From positions 1-9,385 of the forward strand of contig JAAUPU010000051.1 of the NCBI GenBank assembly GCA_012032975.1: a stretch of 9,385 nt of DNA. The letters run 5' to 3'. Positions within the stretch are counted from its first letter, which is position 1. The number at the start of each line of letters is the position of its first letter. Positions 5,403-9,385 of the stretch are shown piece by piece. This DNA is from Caldilineaceae bacterium. GTDB taxonomy: Bacteria; Chloroflexota; Anaerolineae; Caldilineales; Caldilineaceae. Made by a program: the position numbers and the translations under genes. The notes below the pieces were generated by a model. It was not told the DNA's origin and did no database searches. It saw only the letters and a list, made by a program, of their open reading frames with translations.

Positions 5403-6473
5403 GTGAAGCCACAGGTGAGTTCGCCAGAAAGCAGCCAAACAGAACTCTGTTGCTCGATCATCGTGCCCGTCTACAATGGCGCATTGGTCATCGAGCGATG
5501 CCTAAACGCGCTGGCGATGCAGTCGGTCTCGCCCGAATCCTATGAGGTCATCGTCGTCAACGACGGCTCACATGACTTAACCGCAGAACGGGTACGGGCA
5601 TGGAGCCAGAATCATCCAGAATTCCAACTTCAGATGATCGAGCAGGAAAATGCCGGCCCAGCCGCCGCACGAAATTATGGCGCCTCGATTGCGCGTGGCA
5701 AGATCTTGGTCTTCACCGATGCAGATTGCCGACCCATTCCAACCTGGCTGGCGAGCATTCAATGCCCGTTTGACGACGATCAACGCGTCGTGGCCGTCAT
5801 GGGCGCCTATCTTAGCGAGCAATCTCCGGCGGCAGCTCGATTTGCGCAGTTGGAGTTTGAAGAACGTTACGTGCTCATGTCATCCCACGAAAAGCTCGAT
5901 CTAATCGCAACCTACTCGGCAGCCTTTGATCGTCAAGTTTTCCTGAATGCGGGCGGCTTCGATCCAACGTTTCCCGAGGCAAACAACGAAGACGTGGAAT
6001 TTTCCTATCGACTGAGCGAACAAGGATACCGAATGGTCTTTGCCCCCGATGCGCAGGTCTTGCATGAACACGACACGGGCTGGATGCAATATGCACGCAC
6101 CAAGTTTTCGCGCGCCTACTGGCGCACAGTCGTTCTCTTGCGCCATCCAGCCAAAGCAATCAAGGACAGTTACACACCACAAACCCTGAAACTTCAGATC
6201 CTGCTTGCGCCGCTTGTCCCCCTTGGGTGTCTGTTGGCAGTCGTCGAAGACTCGTTGGCCTGGCTCTGGTTGGCAGTGCCTTTCTTGTTAACAACAACGC
6301 CGCTGACCTTCTTTGCCCTGCGGCGAAAACCATCGGTGGCCATTTGGGCGCCTTGGGGGCTGTGGGTCCGATCGATGGTCTTCGCCCTCGGCGTTGCATG
6401 GGCATTGGCCCATCGGATCTTCTCGCTGTCGTTGCCGGAAAGCAAGGAGAACGAGAATCTGCGCCGCGTCTAG
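5403..6473 (+). CDS. Family 2 glycosyltransferase with C-terminal membrane segments
   Basis: Predicted inverting glycosyltransferase (GT-A fold) moving sugar from a nucleotide-sugar to a lipid or polysaccharide acceptor at the inner face of the membrane. The 356 residues show SIIVPVYNG at 18-26, VVNDGS at 51-56, AGPAAARNYG at 84-93, the metal-binding DAD at 106-108 in VFTDADCRP, an acceptor-side ED at 196-197 in NNEDVEFSYRL, and HEHDTGW at 221-227. Hydrophobic segments at about 264-281, 286-306 and 318-337 anchor it. Start GTG 5403 lacks a good ribosome site. An ATG at 5380 overlaps the stop of the lipoprotein gene (ATGA) but hits TGA after eight codons, so a lost base near 5400 would give a coupled start. 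It lies 19 bp after the lipoprotein gene and is probably in the same operon. Confidence 0.88.
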   Translation: MKPQVSSPESSQTELCCSIIVPVYNGALVIERCLNALAMQSVSPESYEVIVVNDGSHDLTAERVRAWSQNHPEFQLQMIEQENAGPAAARNYGASIARGKILVFTDADCRPIPTWLASIQCPFDDDQRVVAVMGAYLSEQSPAAARFAQLEFEERYVLMSSHEKLDLIATYSAAFDRQVFLNAGGFDPTFPEANNEDVEFSYRLSEQGYRMVFAPDAQVLHEHDTGWMQYARTKFSRAYWRTVVLLRHPAKAIKDSYTPQTLKLQILLAPLVPLGCLLAVVEDSLAWLWLAVPFLLTTTPLTFFALRRKPSVAIWAPWGLWVRSMVFALGVAWALAHRIFSLSLPESKENENLRRV

Positions 6474-6525
6474 CGGACGCAAATCGCTACTTCCGTCAAG
6501 CTCTATCAACCAAAGGAAGCCAAAC

Positions 6526-7580
6526 ATGAAAGCAGAACAGTCTTCAAGACTGCACACGGTCATCAGATGGATGCGACAGAATTGGGTAGCCGCCGTTGCT
6601 GGCATTCTGGCGCTGTTGATCTTTGTGGCAGGCACACCGATCTGGGCGGCCGCGCCGGCCGCACGCGTCAACCAGACAGTGCCCCGCGCCACGCCGATAC
6701 CAGAGGACTACCCCGATGAAACCGCGACGCCTCGCCCCAAGGACGACGACGACGATGACGATGGGGGCAGTAGCAATAACAACAACGCGGGCGCAGTCGT
6801 CGAGGCGGACGATCCGACGGTGGGTCTCTTCGCAACGCCAACCCCACCGGTCGATCTGGGTCTAACAGGCGTTGTCTCTGCGCCGGCCATCAATGTCCTC
6901 GCCTTGCCAGAATCGAATGCCGCTCTGCTGGGCAGTGCCTATCTAAACCAGACTGTCAGCATCCTGGGCCGCAATGAAGAAAACACATGGTGGCTGGTCT
7001 GTTGTGCTGCCGGCACGGAGACTATCGGCTGGGTCAACGCCAGGTCGATTGCGCCCAACTTCGATGCGACACAGAGCGCCTCGTTGATCCCTGTGGACGC
7101 CGCACTTTTGGCGTCAAACGCTGCCGCCGAGAATGCCAAGAAGGACGAAGCAGCCCTTACTCAGGCGATGGTGAGACCATTCTGGAAGTTCTCATCGAAC
7201 AGAATCCACCATTTGTGTGGCAGGGTAAAGAGTTCGAGCTACATTATCTGGTCGTGAATCCCGGTGATGTGGAAGCGGTGCGTGTGGAATTTAGCAATGA
7301 AGCGCCGGCTGGTCTGGAATGGATCGACGCAAGCGCGGCTGGCGGCGGCGAAATTCGCCGGGAACCCGGCAATGGAGGCGCGGCGCTCTTGGTCGTAAGC
7401 TGGCCGACTTTGGGCGCTCAGGAGAGTATCTCTGTCACCTTCACGGCCAAGGTTGCTTCAGAAATCGAAGATGGCGCCGTGATCCGCAATCTTGTGGTTG
7501 CCAACGCCAGGAACGCCGCGGATGCTCCGGCATCGTTTCGGATCGGGATGCCGCCCACGCAGTTGCCAGATTTTAGGTAA
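6526..7580 (+). CDS. Membrane-anchored surface protein with SH3b and DUF11-like domains; one frameshift
   Basis: It reads as 351 residues after restoring one G at 7164-7165. Domains in order: cytoplasmic N-terminus; one hydrophobic segment (about 22-43) serving as anchor or uncleaved signal; a Pro/Thr-rich linker; a striking DDDDDDDGGSSNNNN stretch at 73-87; an SH3b domain at about 120-185 (INVLALPESNAALLG, TVSILGRNEENTWWLV, ETIGWVNARSIAP); then, past the frameshift, a DUF11-like immunoglobulin-type domain (about 215-345: FELHYLVVNPGD, LEWIDASAAGGG, ESISVTFTAKVA, VIRNLVVANA). SH3b domains often bind peptidoglycan or peptides and DUF11 domains are usual in bacterial surface proteins, so a cell-wall or surface-binding role is inferred. 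The start is supported by AAAGGA 10 nt upstream. It ends just before a strong hairpin. Confidence 0.83.
6742..6789 (+). repeat. Aspartate-run and asparagine-run codon repeats
   Basis: A run of seven GAC/GAT codons (6742-6762) is followed by GGSS and then four AAT/AAC codons. The GAC triplets form a short microsatellite-like tract inside the linker between anchor and SH3b domain. The acidic run might bind divalent cations, or may simply be a hydrophilic spacer. Confidence 0.8.
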
Positions 7581-7614
7581 GCGCAACTCGTCTCTGCTTT
7601 CCAAAGAAGAATAG

Positions 7615-7661
7615 CAAATCGTTGCGCCCTGTCCATCGCTCCGACAGGGCGCAACGATTTG
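7615..7661 (+). terminator. Long perfect hairpin after the SH3b/DUF11 gene (terminator)
   Basis: A perfect 19-bp stem (7615-7633 with 7643-7661) around a 9-nt loop CATCGCTCC. The core is GC-rich and the 3' arm ends in ATTTGTTC, so it should act as an intrinsic terminator for the operon ending at 7580. The A-rich 5' end means it may also work on the minus strand. No promoter for the next gene was convincing in 7662-7712. Confidence 0.75.
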
Positions 7662-7712
7662 TTCAAGCCACCATCATTGCTTGCCCTTGGCTCCAGCCAG
7701 CCACTGAATGCC

Positions 7713-9385
7713 ATGAATCGTTCCCGCCTCGTCGTCCATCTTATTCTCGTGACGATCTGCTTGGTCGTTGCAACGCTGATCGCCCGCTATCTGCTGACGC
7801 CGCGCGGGCCGTTTCATTGGGACGAGGCCGCCCATGCGCTCAAGGGGCTGCTGATCGCCCACGACATCCGCAGCGGCGATTGGATCAGCTTTCTCTACGA
7901 CACCTATCGCCAGGTTCTGTGGCCACCGCTGCACTCCTGGCTGACTGCAATCGCGTTCTTGATCGCCGGGCCTGGCTACGCCACGGCAGGCGCAGTCAGC
8001 TTGTTCACATTCATTGCCACGGCGCCGCTCCTCTATCTGGCGGGCGACCGGATGGCAGAGCAACAGGTCAATCGTATCGGTCTGATTGCGGCCATCCTTT
8101 TTCTTACCTCGCCAGCGCTTGTGCCCTTCTCGGTCCAGTCTATGCTGGAGATCCCTGGTCTCTTCGCGCTGGTCGCCACGATCTGGGTCTACTTCTGGCT
8201 GATCGACAGCCGGGCAGAGGCAAAACAATTTGCCTGGCTCGGTCTGGCTGTTGCGCTCACCTTTCTCATACGCACCCATTATGGCGTGCTCATCTTCATC
8301 GCTATCTTCATCAGCATGTTGTTCGATGCTCGTTTCCGCCCGCGCACTGTACTTGACCGCCGATTCTTCTTCATGCTCGCGCCGATGGTGCTGATCTTCG
8401 CCATTTGGTTCGCCTACCCACCAAAGCTGACCGCAACTCTGGGTTGGCTTATCAATTACCCAGCCGGCGTGGACGATCCCTATAGCACGGCTGGCTGGCT
8501 CTTCTATCCGCAGGGCTGGTTTCGCATCGCCGGTTCCACCGTGATCGGGATCTTCTATCTGGCCTTCTTTCTTGTTGCGTTCAAGTGGCGGACCAGCAGC
8601 GTGGTGCGTCTGTTGCTCATCCTGGTGACCGTCCAGATCGTCATCGGGATGTTTCACCACAACAAACAGGACCGGTACATCTTTCCCATTCTGCCGCCGC
8701 TCTTCCTGATCACAGCGTTTGTCCTCGACAAGGCCTGGCGCTTGTCCACACAATCTGGAGAAGTCATTCGCTATTGGCTGCCGCGCGTCGGGACGGTTGC
8801 GCTGCTGGCCTATAGCACGGTACTCTTTGTCGGCGCGCTTCGACCGCAGGCGCCGCAGTTCAACAGCGAACTCGCTCAACACATAGCCAACGAAGCGCGT
8901 CGAAACGGCGCGACCTTGATCGTGGGCAGCATGGACCTGGCCAGACCTAATCCACCTCTCTTGGACTGGCAACTGATTGTCGAGGAAGGAGTGATGGCAG
9001 CACCACAAGCCGGTTCGGCGGTGCAGATCGACGAGGAGCGATCCTTGCTCGCGATGTTGGAATCCCCACGGATTCCCGATGGGATACGCAACATGCTCAG
9101 CCCAACTCTGCAACGTTCGGAGCAAATTGGCGTTGTCCGCTCGATCTATTTGGGTCTGCCCCTGCGCGCCAGCTACTCGCAGGGCGCGCAACAATTCGAC
9201 CACTTTTTTCAACGAACATTAAAAGAATACCCCTTCGACGACCGTGCTGGTCATCACCTCCCCTGTCCCAGTACGCTCGCTATCCGCTGGACTATTTTGC
9301 ACCCAGTGTAGAAAACGGTGATCTGGCGGCGGTCTCCTTCGCTGAATTTCCAGATGTAGATCTCCGCGTCGACTTGTATCGGGTA
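7713..9385 (+). CDS. GT-C glycosyltransferase (RgtA/PMT_2-like), partial at right edge, two indels near the 3' end
   Basis: A polytopic glycosyltransferase of the PMT_2/GT39-GT83-like type, which uses polyprenyl-phosphate sugars on the outer face of the membrane. Start ATG 7713 (MNRSRLVVHL) is preferred over TTG 7659, which lies in the terminator hairpin. TM1 is about 6-28. The first outer loop carries the hallmark acidic pair in PFHWDEAAHA (Asp37, Glu38), followed by WPPLHSWLTAIAF near 70-82. About ten further hydrophobic segments run to about residue 375, with LIRTHYGVLIF and MFHHNKQDRYIFPILPP (the latter a typical loop before a late helix). From about 395 a soluble domain follows. The frame as given stops at 9311. 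Removing one C at 9230-9233 and one at 9260-9269 gives EYPSTTVLVITS and then QYARYPLDYFAPSVENGDL, open to the window end. Confidence 0.85.

Noticed and set aside
7674..9212. A 512-codon open frame on the minus strand
   Set aside because: It lies entirely opposite the GT-C gene and its translation is a mosaic of Gln, Asp, Glu, Arg and His typical of antisense reading of hydrophobic codons. The plus strand shows clear family motifs.

Overview
The window looks like a piece of a moderately GC-rich bacterial chromosome. The best guess from protein style alone is Chloroflexota (Anaerolineae/Caldilineae-like). The signs are a DUF4013 membrane protein, a surface protein joining an SH3b domain to a DUF11-like domain, a lipoprotein with a sortase fold, and Thr-Pro-rich linkers after membrane anchors. 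No 16S rRNA, tRNA or other phylogenetic marker is present, so this placement is inference. I see no mobile element, CRISPR array or RNA gene.

Layout. The left end is read on the minus strand: a possible small ORF or displaced N-terminus (1121-1279), a three-helix membrane protein (705-1124) and a zinc-lobe alcohol dehydrogenase that runs off the left edge (1-686). All other confident genes are on the plus strand: a biotin-protein ligase (1323-2165), a DUF4013 membrane protein with an acidic repeated tail (2401-3441), a PaaG-like crotonase/isomerase (3826-4614), a sortase-fold lipoprotein without the catalytic His and Cys (4716-5383), a membrane GT2 glycosyltransferase (5403-6473), a membrane-anchored SH3b+DUF11 surface protein (6526-7580) and a GT-C polytopic glycosyltransferase that runs off the right edge (7713-9385). 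Two very strong hairpins punctuate the strand, at 3471-3509 and 7615-7661.

How the genes fit together. From about 4716 rightwards everything points to the cell envelope: a lipoprotein built on a dead sortase scaffold, a cytoplasm-facing glycosyltransferase, an anchored surface protein, and a polyprenyl-phosphate-sugar type glycosyltransferase. A surface-glycan or glycoprotein locus is a reasonable inference. The genes to the left (dehydrogenase, biotin ligase, crotonase) are metabolic and have no visible link to each other or to the envelope genes.

Sequence quality. Four of the eight well-recognised genes need single-base frame corrections (about seven in total), almost all in short G/C runs. 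The other four are fully open. This pattern fits uncorrected long-read indels better than gene decay, so several proteins here should be read after frame repair. The most notable observation is the sortase-like lipoprotein: the catalytic Cys and His are replaced by Gly and Tyr while the Arg is kept, and none of these changes is explained by the indel.
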